Source of the DNA: an uncultured Micrococcales bacterium
GTDB lineage: Bacteria > Actinomycetota > Actinomycetes > Actinomycetales > Microbacteriaceae
Assembly: GCA_903880095.1 (NCBI GenBank)
Contig: CAIRNX010000006.1
Span: forward strand, 1-48,837
Direction of reading: 5' to 3'
DNA length: 48,837 nucleotides
Numbering within the stretch: the first letter of the stretch is position 1; each line of letters begins with the position of its first letter. The position numbers and the translations under genes were made by a program. The notes under the pieces were generated by a model, which worked only from the letters and a program-made list of their open reading frames with translations, had not been told where the DNA came from and did no database searches. This document shows positions 38,826 to 47,332 of this stretch, piece after piece.

Positions 38826-39284
38826 ATGCTCAAGATAATCAGCCTCGCCGCCGCGGCGCTTCTTCTCGCCGGTTGCTCGAGCACACCCTCGGCTAAACCA
38901 GTAAACGTTGTTGAAGGTCTAACCATTGCCACCGGCGGTCTCACCGTAGGCCAGTGCCTCACCGAGGAGGCAGCGACCGGCCCTGTCGGACTAGCTCAGG
39001 CAACCGACTGCGCGAAGCCACACTTCGGAGAAGTTATGTCAGCAGGCAAAATAAGCCTCAAAGGCGATGTTTTCAACGACCCAAAGATTGCCGAACTTTC
39101 AAACAACTTCTGTATTACCTCTTTTGAGACATTTGATGGTATTCGTTACGACAAGTCAAAGTTACAGATGTTCCCACTTGTGCCAACCGAAAAGTCTTGG
39201 AAGGGCGGCGACAGAACAGTCACCTGCATCGTCTACGACGAAACCGCACTCACCACAGGCAGCCTAAAAGGCTCAAACCGCTAG
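38826..39284 (+). CDS. Septum-formation-type lipoprotein
   Basis: This 152-aa protein has a lipoprotein signal MLKIISLAAAALLLAGCSS with the lipid-bearing Cys at residue 17. The mature part shows the VGQCL...V..ATDCAKPHFGEVMSAG pattern of the actinobacterial Septum_form domain (PF13845-like) and has further cysteines (NFCITS, TVTCIVY) that may form disulfides. I chose ATG 38826 for its AAAGG site and lipobox; the upstream extension lies in kynU. A TATTCT -10-like box is at 38797. The stop overlaps the convergent exporter gene by 4 bases (CTAG). The exact role is unknown. Confidence 0.8.
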   Translation: MLKIISLAAAALLLAGCSSTPSAKPVNVVEGLTIATGGLTVGQCLTEEAATGPVGLAQATDCAKPHFGEVMSAGKISLKGDVFNDPKIAELSNNFCITSFETFDGIRYDKSKLQMFPLVPTEKSWKGGDRTVTCIVYDETALTTGSLKGSNR

Positions 39285-41068
39285 TCGAGCATCTGCGTGG
39301 CGGCAAGTTCTTTGTAAAGCGGTGTGCTCTTCAAGAGTTGCTTGTGGGTGCCAGAACCGATGACCTTGCCCTTTTCTAGGACGATGATCTGGTCGCTGTC
39401 TACGACGGTAGAAAGTCGGTGAGCGATAACGATCATGGTGCGGTTCTTTGCTACTGCATCAATTGCCTCGCGCATACGTTGCTCGTTCAGCCCGTCGAGG
39501 CTCGAGGTTGACTCGTCTAGTAACAGAATCGGGGGAGCGGCAAGTAGCGCGCGGGCTATAGCCAGGCGCTGGCGCTCGCCGCCAGAAAGCATGATTCCTT
39601 GTTCGCCAACCTCGGCATCTAGGCCGCTCTTGTGACGCTTCAAAACCTCAGTGAGGTTCACTTCTGCAAGAACGGCTTTGAGTTCTTTATCGGTTGCTTC
39701 TGGCGCGCCAATGAGTAGGTTTTCGCGAATCGAACCTGCAAGCACCGGGGCGTCCTGCTCAACATAACCAATCTGCTCACGTAGCGAGTCGCGGCTCATA
39801 GAGTGAACGGTTTGGCCGTCTAGCAGAATCTCACCAGAAGTTGGTTCGTAGAAGCGTTCGATGAGCGAGAAGGTTGTCGACTTGCCAGAACCGCTTGGGC
39901 CAACGATTGCAACTCGGGTGCCCCGCTCGATCTTGAATGAGATGCCTTGCAAGACCTCCGGTGACCTCTCGCCGCCCTGCTCCGCATAAGAGAACTTGAC
40001 CTTTTTGAACTCGATTGCAGTCTTATTCGATGCCTTGCGAGCTGTAGCTTCTGTGCGGTCTTCGTCGGTCTCTTCAACAGGAATGTCCAAGATTTCTTGA
40101 ATACGGGCAAGAGCTCCGAGGGCGCTCTGAACGCTAGAGTAAGCGCCGAAGGCTTGGCCAACAGGGCGAATCATCAGAAACATCAGCAAGATGAAGGTGA
40201 TCAGAGAGGCAACGTCGGTTGTTCCGGCGGCAACGCGGTAGCCACCAACGCCGAGGACGACCATGAATGCCGCGTTGGCGGCCAGGCCACCAATCGGCGT
40301 CACGTAGGCGTTGAGCTTGGCAATCTTGACGCCCTGCTCATAGGCCTGGGTTGCGTCGTTCACGATGGCCTCCGTTTCGCGAATCTCGGCGCGAGCCGCA
40401 CGAATCGTTCTTACAGCGCCTAGGGCACGCTCAACCGAAGCGGCCATATCGCCGACTCGGGTCTGGGCCTTAGTTGTGGCACTTCGAATTCGCCGAGCAG
40501 TGAAACCAATTGAGCCAACGGCCACAGAGATCATCAAGAGGGTTAGACCAAGTAGCAGAGGGTCGATTATGGCCATGGCAATAACCGAACCCACGAAGAT
40601 GATCACTCCACCTGCGGCATCAATTAGGCCCTGGGTAAGGGCTGCGCGAAGCAGAGTGGTGTCTGAACCCACGCGTGAAACGAGGTCGCCGGTGCGGCGA
40701 AGGTCGTACTCCTTAATGGGGAGCCTGAGTAGGCGGTGGGCCAGCTTTTGGCGAGCTGAGAGAACAACACCCTCACCAGATTTCGCGAGAACGTAATACA
40801 TGAGCCCCCCGGCAATTGCCGAGACCAGAGTTATCACGATCAGGCTTACGATGATCCCGGTCAAGCTTTCGTGTTTCTTCACCGCGGTAATTACGTTTCC
40901 GACAACCATCGGTTGCGCGAGGCTAGCACCGGCACCGATCAGGCTGAGAATCACTGCGAGGCTGAGCGCTCCTTTGTGTTCTTTCAGATAGGGCACCAGT
41001 TGCGAGAACTTAGCCTTCGGTCCGTCGTCTTTTTTGTTTGGGCGCCCGCGCCCACCTTGCATGCTCAT
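39281..41068 (-). CDS. MsbA/LmrA-like ABC exporter
   Basis: This 595-aa full half-transporter has six membrane helices (about residues 30-320) and an ATPase domain. Walker A GPSGSGKST, Q-loop GYVEQDAPVLAGSIRENL, signature MLSGGERQ, Walker B ILLLDESTSSLDG with the catalytic Glu, and H-loop IAHRLSTV are all canonical, so it can act as a homodimer, unlike the pair at 21282-24887. A soluble N-terminal lead (GGRGRPNKKDDGPKAK) precedes the first helix. The substrate is unknown. Confidence 0.9.
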   Translation of the reverse strand: MSMQGGRGRPNKKDDGPKAKFSQLVPYLKEHKGALSLAVILSLIGAGASLAQPMVVGNVITAVKKHESLTGIIVSLIVITLVSAIAGGLMYYVLAKSGEGVVLSARQKLAHRLLRLPIKEYDLRRTGDLVSRVGSDTTLLRAALTQGLIDAAGGVIIFVGSVIAMAIIDPLLLGLTLLMISVAVGSIGFTARRIRSATTKAQTRVGDMAASVERALGAVRTIRAARAEIRETEAIVNDATQAYEQGVKIAKLNAYVTPIGGLAANAAFMVVLGVGGYRVAAGTTDVASLITFILLMFLMIRPVGQAFGAYSSVQSALGALARIQEILDIPVEETDEDRTEATARKASNKTAIEFKKVKFSYAEQGGERSPEVLQGISFKIERGTRVAIVGPSGSGKSTTFSLIERFYEPTSGEILLDGQTVHSMSRDSLREQIGYVEQDAPVLAGSIRENLLIGAPEATDKELKAVLAEVNLTEVLKRHKSGLDAEVGEQGIMLSGGERQRLAIARALLAAPPILLLDESTSSLDGLNEQRMREAIDAVAKNRTMIVIAHRLSTVVDSDQIIVLEKGKVIGSGTHKQLLKSTPLYKELAATQMLD

Positions 41069-41075
41069 AAGACTT

Positions 41076-41933
41076 CTAACCTACTTCTTCTTGCTGTGAA
41101 TCCCCGAGGATTATTTCGTTGAGCAAGAAGTTGATCTCTTGCAGCGACAGAGCCTCGGTGTATGCGGTGTTTTTGTAGAAACGTGAAAAGTCAGCTTTCT
41201 GCAGTGCCTTCAAGGCGCTCGGGTGGTTGAGTTTCAAAAACATCTGGGTTGAGTTTGGTTTGCGCTCAAACTCTGTCTTCACGCGCCCGCAGTTGAAGCC
41301 AAAAACAGTAAGCGCCACATCAGCGAGGTCTGGCGTTGTTTTTGTGATTAATCCGTTGTCGACGACGCGGACGAGTGGCCGAATCGAATCGGTTCGTCGC
41401 CAGATTTGAAAGCAGGTATTAAGGCGATTCTGAATCACAAGTCGGTTGCCATCTTCGTCAACATAATCGATTTGTAGATCTTCGTCGTGAACTAACTCGA
41501 AACGGCGATCGAGGCGGTTGATCACAGACCACTTGCGCCAAGAGCGCGGCACGATGAAGCAGATGAATTCGCTGTAATCGGCGGCTCGGTTGAAAAACGG
41601 GATGCTCAAGCTATTGTTGCGCCCGAATGGCGGGTTCGAGATGGTAATCGCGTTGTGTTCTGGCACTACGTGTTCTAAGAAGTCAGCCCGCGAAACCTTT
41701 TCGTGTTTCGGCTCGATATCGATACTCAGAATCTTTGCCGCGCCAGCCCTTTCGGCGGCGTCCACGAAGGCACCCGTGCCGCCGGCCGGCTCAAGAATAG
41801 TTCTGGTTTTGAAATCTGGTACTCGCGAAACAACCTCAGAAACTAGCCTGTCGGCAAGCGCGGTAGGCGTATAAAACTGCTCTTTACCCGTAACTCTCTT
41901 GTTGCCGGGCTTCGGCTTCTTCGAGGTAGGCAT
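41076..41933 (-). CDS. Orphan SAM-dependent adenine-type methyltransferase
   Basis: This 285-aa protein starts with a basic tail and then GKEQFYTPTALADRLV, resembling the QFxTP entry of N6-adenine DNA methylases. The SAM motif is ILEPAGGTGAFVDAAERAG with the acidic loop SIDIEP, and motif IV is SNPPFG, the NPPF signature for amino-group methylation. No restriction endonuclease or specificity gene is adjacent. The target could be DNA or rRNA. TATCCT lies 7 bases before the ATG with no ribosome site, suggesting a leaderless transcript. Confidence 0.8.
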   Translation of the reverse strand: MPTSKKPKPGNKRVTGKEQFYTPTALADRLVSEVVSRVPDFKTRTILEPAGGTGAFVDAAERAGAAKILSIDIEPKHEKVSRADFLEHVVPEHNAITISNPPFGRNNSLSIPFFNRAADYSEFICFIVPRSWRKWSVINRLDRRFELVHDEDLQIDYVDEDGNRLVIQNRLNTCFQIWRRTDSIRPLVRVVDNGLITKTTPDLADVALTVFGFNCGRVKTEFERKPNSTQMFLKLNHPSALKALQKADFSRFYKNTAYTEALSLQEINFLLNEIILGDSQQEEVG

Positions 41934-41940
41934 GGTTACA

Positions 41941-41946
41941 AGGATA
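41941..41946 (-). promoter_or_regulatory. -10-like TATCCT for the methyltransferase gene
   Basis: TATCCT on the minus strand is followed by 7 bases and the ATG at 41933; no Shine-Dalgarno sequence is seen. Confidence 0.4.
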
Positions 41947-42001
41947 TCGGCTATTTTCGGTTAGTCTGAGATGCTGCCCAGAACTTACTTGAGGAACAAC
42001 T

Positions 42002-42940
42002 GTGTCTGAAATCAAAGAAGAGATCATGATTCGAGCCAAAGGTCTGCGAAAGACCTATGGTGATTTCGTTGCCGTAGACGGCATCGACTTCGAGGTCAAG
42101 AAGGGTGAATCCTTCGGTTTGCTAGGCCCGAACGGAGCCGGCAAGTCGACAACCATGCGCATGATCTCCTCAACGAGCCTGCGCTCGGGCGGCGAGCTCG
42201 AGATTCTTGGCAAAGACCCAAACCTTTTCGGGCCAGAGATTCGCGCACACCTGGGCGTTGTGCCGCAGCAAGACAACCTCGACCGCGAGCTAAAGGTTTG
42301 GGAAAACCTGATGACCTACGGCCGCTTCTTTGGGCTGAAAGGAAAATGGCTCAAGGCCAAAGTAGACGAACTGCTTGAATTCGCCCAGCTAGAAGAGAAG
42401 CGCAACACCAAGACCGATGAACTCTCTGGTGGAATGAAGCGCAGGCTGACTATTGCTAGAGGTCTAGTGAACGAGCCAGAGATTTTCATGCTGGACGAAC
42501 CGACTACCGGTCTCGACCCGCAGGCTCGCCACATTCTCTGGGACCGCTTATTTAGGCTCAAAGAGGTTGGCGTGACCCTCGTGATCACCACCCACTATAT
42601 GGACGAAGCCGAGCAGCTTTGCGACCGTCTAGTTGTCATGGACAAAGGAAAGATCATGGCTGAGGGCAGCCCAGCAGACCTAATCAAGCGCTACTCGAGC
42701 AAAGAGGTTCTCGAGGTGCGTTTTGGTAGCGAAAACAACAAGTCAGCGGCCGAACAACTTAAGGGTGTCGGCGATCGCCTCGAAGTGTTACCAGACCGCA
42801 TCTTGGTTTACTCAGCGAACGGCGAAAAGGCTCTCGAATACATCACAAAGCTTGGTCTTCACCCGATCACCTCGCTGGTGCGACGCTCGAGCCTCGAGGA
42901 CGTGTTCCTTCGCCTCACCGGAAGAACCCTGGTCGACTAA
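42002..42940 (+). CDS. ABC-2 exporter ATP-binding protein (NodI/DrrA type)
   Basis: This 312-aa ATPase has Walker A GPNGAGKST at residues 42-50, VVPQQDNLDRELKVWENL after the Q-loop (a NodI-like feature), the signature LSGGMKRRLTIARGL, Walker B IFMLDEPTTGLDPQAR and H-loop VITTHYMDEAEQL. The C-terminal DrrA-type domain follows. It starts at GTG 42002 behind GAGGA. The next gene, a permease, overlaps its stop by one base. The substrate is unknown; NodIJ-like systems export lipo-oligosaccharides or other lipophilic compounds. Confidence 0.92.
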   Translation: MSEIKEEIMIRAKGLRKTYGDFVAVDGIDFEVKKGESFGLLGPNGAGKSTTMRMISSTSLRSGGELEILGKDPNLFGPEIRAHLGVVPQQDNLDRELKVWENLMTYGRFFGLKGKWLKAKVDELLEFAQLEEKRNTKTDELSGGMKRRLTIARGLVNEPEIFMLDEPTTGLDPQARHILWDRLFRLKEVGVTLVITTHYMDEAEQLCDRLVVMDKGKIMAEGSPADLIKRYSSKEVLEVRFGSENNKSAAEQLKGVGDRLEVLPDRILVYSANGEKALEYITKLGLHPITSLVRRSSLEDVFLRLTGRTLVD

Positions 42941-43767
42941 TGTCAGCCGTTCAAAACAACTGGACCGGCGCCAAGACTCTGGTCGACCCGCGGGTCCCGA
43001 TTCGCTGGGGAGCTTTTTATGTTGCCGAGTTTCGTATTCGCAACATGCTCAAGTGGCTTTCTGCGATCATCGCGTTCGGTCTCGGCAACCCGGTTTTGTA
43101 TCTTCTATCGATCGGCGTCGGCATCGGTTCGATGGTCAAACAGCAGATTGACGGAGTGCCTTACCTTACCTTCCTCGCCCCCGCACTGCTGGCAACCGCA
43201 GCGATCCAAGGTGCAATGGACGAAGTCACGTTCCCGACCATCGAAGGTTTCGTTTGGACTCGAGTCTTCTATTCGATGAACAACACGGCTATCAGCAGCA
43301 AGCAAATCGTTGACGGCGTCATGATTTCCGCCATTACCAGGTGCTTCTTGCAAGTGCTGCTCTACGAACTGATTTTGGCGCTGTTTGGCGCTGTGCCGCT
43401 TGGCAGCATCGCAGTGCTAACCATCGCAAGTTTGCTTGCCGGCTGGGGCTTCGCTGCGCTAATGCTTTCGGTGACCGTGTTCATCAAAGATGATGATGGT
43501 TTCTTTGCAATAGTTGGCCGATTCATCTTGACCCCGATGTTCATGTTTTCTGGCACGTACTTTCCGCTGACCGCTCTGCCGATCTGGTTGCAGTGGATCG
43601 GTTGGATTTCACCCGTTTGGCACGCAACCGACCTTGGCCGTGCACTTAGCTACGGGCACAAAATCGAACCCTGGCTGCTCGTCGTCCACGTGGTTTATCT
43701 CGCCGTACTTGGCGTAATCGGAATGCTCACCGCATACCCCCAGTTCAAGAAGAGGTTGGCCGAATGA
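42940..43767 (+). CDS. ABC-2 type permease (NodJ-like), first subunit
   Basis: This 275-aa membrane protein has six hydrophobic segments and the ABC-2 signature region, with MFMFSGTYFPLTALPIWLQWIGWISPVWHATDLGRAL near residues 195-240. It contains the family pattern LTFLAPALLATAAIQGAMDE. It overlaps the ATPase gene upstream (TAATG) and the second permease downstream by 4 bases, forming a three-gene operon. It pairs with the next gene to form a heterodimeric channel. Confidence 0.88.
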   Translation: MSAVQNNWTGAKTLVDPRVPIRWGAFYVAEFRIRNMLKWLSAIIAFGLGNPVLYLLSIGVGIGSMVKQQIDGVPYLTFLAPALLATAAIQGAMDEVTFPTIEGFVWTRVFYSMNNTAISSKQIVDGVMISAITRCFLQVLLYELILALFGAVPLGSIAVLTIASLLAGWGFAALMLSVTVFIKDDDGFFAIVGRFILTPMFMFSGTYFPLTALPIWLQWIGWISPVWHATDLGRALSYGHKIEPWLLVVHVVYLAVLGVIGMLTAYPQFKKRLAE

Positions 43768-44609
43768 GTCTGATCAACGCCAGCATCGACACAGCCATTT
43801 CGATAGCCGAACGTCGCCGCGGAAAACTCGGGTCTGCGCTTTCAGCTGGCCGGCCACAAGCGGTTTTCATGCGAAACGTTTATGCCCTAAAGTCGAGCAA
43901 CTGGTTGGTTGTGCTCAGTGGTTTCGTTGAGCCCGTCTTCTATCTATTGGCGTTTGGCTACGGCATGGGAAAGTTGATTGGCAACATCCCATTGCCAGAT
44001 GGCACCCTGATTCCCTATGCCGCCTACATCGCACCTGCGCTACTGGCCACGAGTGCCATGAACGGGGCGATCTACGACTCGACCTGGAATGTTTTCTTCA
44101 AGATGCACTTCGGAAAGATCTATCAGGCGATGCTCTCAACCTCCCTTGGCCCGCTAGACGTGGCGATGGGTGAGATTGGCTGGGCTTTGGTTCGAGGCTT
44201 CGTTTATGCCCTCGGATTCATGGCCGTTGTTGCACCAATGGGCTTGATTCACAGTTGGTGGGGGTTGCTCGCGATTCCTGCCGCGGTGTTGATTGCTTTC
44301 GGTTTCGCTTCGGTCGGCATGGGCATCACCAGCTACCTGAAGAATTTTCACCAGATGGATTGGGTCAACTTTTTCATGTTGCCGATGTTCCTCTTTTCGG
44401 GAACCTTCTACTCGCTTAGGGTCTACCCAGACTGGCTCAGAACCGTCATCGAAGCCTTGCCCTTGTATCAGGCTATCGCGATGATTCGTGGTTTCACGCT
44501 TGGCGTCATCGACGGTGCGCTATTTGGCCATATCGTGTATTTCATCATGATGATCGTTCTCGGTCTAACATTCACCACGCGAAGGCTCAGGTCGCTGTTT
44601 CTTAAATAA
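43764..44609 (+). CDS. ABC-2 type permease (NodJ-like), second subunit
   Basis: This 281-aa permease is homologous to the previous protein: AAYIAPALLATSAMNGAIYDSTWN, then FFMLPMFLFSGTFYSLRVYPDWLRTVIEALPLYQAIAMIRG. It has six hydrophobic segments and an N-terminal cytoplasmic stretch. ATG 43764 overlaps the preceding stop (ATGA). A strong terminator follows directly, ending the operon. Confidence 0.88.
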   Translation: MSLINASIDTAISIAERRRGKLGSALSAGRPQAVFMRNVYALKSSNWLVVLSGFVEPVFYLLAFGYGMGKLIGNIPLPDGTLIPYAAYIAPALLATSAMNGAIYDSTWNVFFKMHFGKIYQAMLSTSLGPLDVAMGEIGWALVRGFVYALGFMAVVAPMGLIHSWWGLLAIPAAVLIAFGFASVGMGITSYLKNFHQMDWVNFFMLPMFLFSGTFYSLRVYPDWLRTVIEALPLYQAIAMIRGFTLGVIDGALFGHIVYFIMMIVLGLTFTTRRLRSLFLK

Positions 44610-44612
44610 GTA

Positions 44613-44639
44613 AAGGCCCCGAGAAGTTCTCGGGGCCTT
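44613..44639. terminator. Bidirectional terminator
   Basis: AAGGCCCCGAG (44613-44623) pairs perfectly with CTCGGGGCCTT (44629-44639) around a 5-base loop. It separates the convergent ABC-2 operon and riboflavin operon. Confidence 0.92.
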
Positions 44640-44653
44640 CGCTTTATTGCAAG

Positions 44654-45022
44654 TTACTTTGACTGAACGATCGGGCCGACCACTGCGACGATTATGTTGA
44701 TGGTGGTGAGACCTGCGATTGCTGGCACAACCCACTTCGGCGTTACTTCTTTCTTGTTGAAAGAGTAGGCAACGAAGAAGATTACGGTGATTACAACGGC
44801 CTTGATCGCGAGAGCGAAAGGGTTGATGGTTTCTTCACCCATTGCCGGCACCAAGCCTGCAAGAGCAAAACCGGTGATTAGCTGAAGCCACGCGCCGTGC
44901 AGAATGCCGGCGTTGACCTTCATGCCCTTGCCCCAGTCTTTTAGCTGGTAGAAGAAGCCGCTAAGCAGTGCTCCGATACCGATCAGGTGCAGGATCAAAG
45001 AAATTTTTACTGCGATGTCCAA
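44654..45022 (-). CDS. Four-helix membrane protein at the end of the rib operon
   Basis: This 122-aa protein has four hydrophobic segments (about 5-25, 43-60, 68-88, 97-117). It contains HLIGIGALLSGFFYQ, LHGAWLQLITGFALAG and KAVVITVIFFVAYSFNKKE. I do not recognise a family with confidence. It starts with TTG 45022, 7 bases after AAAGG, and only 20 bases after the ribH stop, with no terminator between, so it is probably co-transcribed with the riboflavin genes under the FMN riboswitch. This might suggest flavin handling, but a chance operon passenger is equally possible. Confidence 0.75.
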   Translation of the reverse strand: MDIAVKISLILHLIGIGALLSGFFYQLKDWGKGMKVNAGILHGAWLQLITGFALAGLVPAMGEETINPFALAIKAVVITVIFFVAYSFNKKEVTPKWVVPAIAGLTTINIIVAVVGPIVQSK

Positions 45023-45042
45023 AGTCGTACCTTTCTTGAGGT

Positions 45043-45504
45043 TTACGGCTTCAGTCTAGCCATGACGATTGCAGCTTCTACTGCTTCGGCACCCTTGTCT
45101 TCTTTAGAGTTTTCGAGCCCGGCACGATCAAGAGCCTGCTTTTCGTCGTCAACTGTGAGCACTCCAAAGCCAACTGGGATTCCGGTATCGAGTTGAACTC
45201 GGGTTAGGCCGTCGGTGACGGCGTTGCAAACGTATTCGAAGTGGGGGGTTCCGCCGCGAATTACAACACCGAGAGCAATAACTACCTCGGCGCCGTCTTC
45301 GATTGCGTACTGGGCCGCGAGAGGCAACTCGAAGGCGCCAGGCACGCGCATGATCGAGTAGGTGTTGTTTCCTGCTGCCTGAAGTGCGCGCTCGGCGCCG
45401 GCAAGCAAACCGCCAGTGATTTCGGTGTGCCACGATGTCACGCAAATCGTGACGGCTAGGCCACTTGCGTCCACGGTTAGTTTCGGTGCTCCTGCGCCGC
45501 TCAT
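45043..45504 (-). CDS. ribH: 6,7-dimethyl-8-ribityllumazine synthase
   Basis: The 153-aa enzyme condenses the ribityl-pyrimidine with dihydroxybutanone phosphate, the penultimate step of riboflavin synthesis; the family forms icosahedral capsids. It has VRVPGAFELPLAAQ (here MRVPGAFELP), ALGVVIRGGTPHFEYVCN with the catalytic His, and GIPVGFGVLTVDDEKQALDRAG. I chose ATG 45504, which overlaps the ribBA stop by one base; the longer frame upstream lies inside ribBA. Confidence 0.96.
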   Translation of the reverse strand: MSGAGAPKLTVDASGLAVTICVTSWHTEITGGLLAGAERALQAAGNNTYSIMRVPGAFELPLAAQYAIEDGAEVVIALGVVIRGGTPHFEYVCNAVTDGLTRVQLDTGIPVGFGVLTVDDEKQALDRAGLENSKEDKGAEAVEAAIVMARLKP

Positions 45505-46739
45505 TATTTTGTTCCTTCTGGGATCAGGTGACCCATCTTTTCGCGCTTGGTTTCTAGGTAGCCGGCGTTTTCTGCGGCCTGACCCACGATTACCGGAACA
45601 TACTCGGTAACCGGGATTCCGGCTGCATTCAAGAAACCACTCTTGGCTGGGTTGTTGGTCATTAGGCGGACGCTTTTGACTCCAAGGTCGCGCAAAATGC
45701 TCACGGCAGCGCCGTATTCGCGGTTCTCTGAAGGCAAGCCGAGTGCAAGGTTTGCCTCGACGGTGTCGAGACCCTGCTCCTGAAGTGCATAGGCCTTGAG
45801 CTTGTTGAGTAGGCCAATGCCACGACCCTCCTGACCTCGAAGGTAAATCACGATTCCACCTTTCGGGTCTTTCGCAATCATGTCTAGCGCGTAGTCCAGC
45901 TGAGGGCCACACTCGCACTTGAGTGAGCCAAAAGCTTCACCGGTGATGCACTCGGAGTGCATGCGAACCAGAACGTCTTCGCCAGTTGGGTGACCAGAAA
46001 TGATGGCGACGTGGTCTGCGGTTGTCTTGGTGTCGTAGTAACCGCGGAGTCTGAAATTGCCATGAGTTGTTGGCACGTTGGCCTCCGCCTCAAAGCGAAT
46101 GCGGTTTACCGGGTTGTGAACATGCTCGATGTGGTGTTCGTCAAGGTAACGAACAATCTGCTCAACGGTGATCACTGGCAGCTCTTCGCGAAGACCAACG
46201 ACCTTAAGTTCTGGCAGTCGCATCATCGAACCATCTGCCGAAACCATCTCGCCGATAACGGCAACCGGCTGAAGGCCGGCAAGTTTCAACAAATCAACGG
46301 CTGCCTCGGTGTGGCCGCGGCGGCCTTTCACGCCGTGCGGGTGTGCGCGTAACGGAACCATGTGGCCAGGGCGAATAACGTCGGTTGGGCCCGATGACGG
46401 GCTCGCAAGCACGTTTGCCGTGTTGGCGCGTTCTGCCGCCGAAACTCCGGTTGCCGTGCGGTTTGTTGCGTCAACCGACACCGTGTAGCTGGTGACGTGT
46501 GGGTCTTGGTTGTTGGTGGTCATCAAAGGCAGTTCGAGCTCGTTGGCACGAGCCTCCTCCATTGGCACGCAAAGGAACCCTGTGGTGTTGCGAACGATCC
46601 AGGCCATCCACTTTTCGTTGACTAGCTCGGCCGCGATGATCGCGTCGCCTTCGTTTTCGCGACCTTCGTCGTCGGCAACTAGAACCGGCTTGCCGGCTTT
46701 GAGAGCCTCAAGCGCCTGTTCGATTGTTGATAGTGCCAT
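45504..46739 (-). CDS. ribBA: Bifunctional DHBP synthase / GTP cyclohydrolase II
   Basis: This 411-aa fusion makes both precursors of lumazine. RibB (about 1-200) has the acidic VADDEGRENEGDAI loop, FLCVPM, RTATGVSAAERANT and RPGHMVPLRA..GRRGHTEAAVDL. RibA (about 205-411) has HPTGEDVLVRMHSECITGEAFGSLKCECGPQLDYAL, with the zinc cysteines, then YLRGQEGRGIGLLNKLKAY and LMTNNPAKSGFL. It overlaps ribE upstream and ribH downstream by one base each. Confidence 0.97.
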   Translation of the reverse strand: MALSTIEQALEALKAGKPVLVADDEGRENEGDAIIAAELVNEKWMAWIVRNTTGFLCVPMEEARANELELPLMTTNNQDPHVTSYTVSVDATNRTATGVSAAERANTANVLASPSSGPTDVIRPGHMVPLRAHPHGVKGRRGHTEAAVDLLKLAGLQPVAVIGEMVSADGSMMRLPELKVVGLREELPVITVEQIVRYLDEHHIEHVHNPVNRIRFEAEANVPTTHGNFRLRGYYDTKTTADHVAIISGHPTGEDVLVRMHSECITGEAFGSLKCECGPQLDYALDMIAKDPKGGIVIYLRGQEGRGIGLLNKLKAYALQEQGLDTVEANLALGLPSENREYGAAVSILRDLGVKSVRLMTNNPAKSGFLNAAGIPVTEYVPVIVGQAAENAGYLETKREKMGHLIPEGTK

Positions 46740-47332
46740 TAGTTTCTGCCTTCCATTAGGCGTTCAATGTGCTTGGCCATGATGTCTACCTCGATGTTGA
46801 CTTTGTCTTCAACCTGCTTTGAGCCGAGGGTGGTTAGGCGCATGGTTTCTGGAATCAACGAAAGACCGATGAAGTCGTCGCCGATTTCGTTGACGGTTAG
46901 CGAAACACCATCAACAGTGATTGAGCCTTTGAGTACGATGTAGCGCATGAGTGGCGTGGGAATCGAAACGCGAACCCACTCCCAGTGCTCCGAGAAGGTG
47001 CGGCTCATGATTTCACCTAAGCCGTCTACGTGGCCTAGAACCATGTGGCCGCCGAAGCGGGTGCTCGCGTTCATTGCGCGCTCAAGGTTCACGGTGTCGC
47101 CAACTTTTGCGTGGCCGAGGGCGGTGACCTTTAGGGTTTCGTCCATAACGTCGGCTGTGAAGCTGTCGCCAACGAGCTCGACAGCGGTTAGGCAGGCGCC
47201 AGAAACCGAGATCGAGTCTCCGCGCTTGATGTCTGAGGTGACCAGCGAACCCTTGATGGTGATGCGCTTGGCATCTTTCTGCTTCTCAATGTGAGTGATG
47301 GTGCCAAGTTCTTCGATGATTCCGGTGAACAT
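46739..47332 (-). CDS. ribE: Riboflavin synthase alpha subunit
   Basis: This 197-aa enzyme dismutates two lumazines to riboflavin. Two lumazine-binding repeats are visible: MFTGIIEELGTI...SISVSGACLTAVEL...VNLERAM, and GGHMVLGHVDGLGEI...GSITVDGVSLTVNEIGDDFIGLSLIPET. Length is standard. ATG 47332 overlaps the ribD stop by one base. Confidence 0.97.
   Translation of the reverse strand: MFTGIIEELGTITHIEKQKDAKRITIKGSLVTSDIKRGDSISVSGACLTAVELVGDSFTADVMDETLKVTALGHAKVGDTVNLERAMNASTRFGGHMVLGHVDGLGEIMSRTFSEHWEWVRVSIPTPLMRYIVLKGSITVDGVSLTVNEIGDDFIGLSLIPETMRLTTLGSKQVEDKVNIEVDIMAKHIERLMEGRN

Noticed and set aside
45505-45918. N-terminal extension of ribH inside ribBA
   Set aside because: It is an out-of-frame reading of ribBA. 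The proper ribH start is ATG 45504 with the TAATG overlap.
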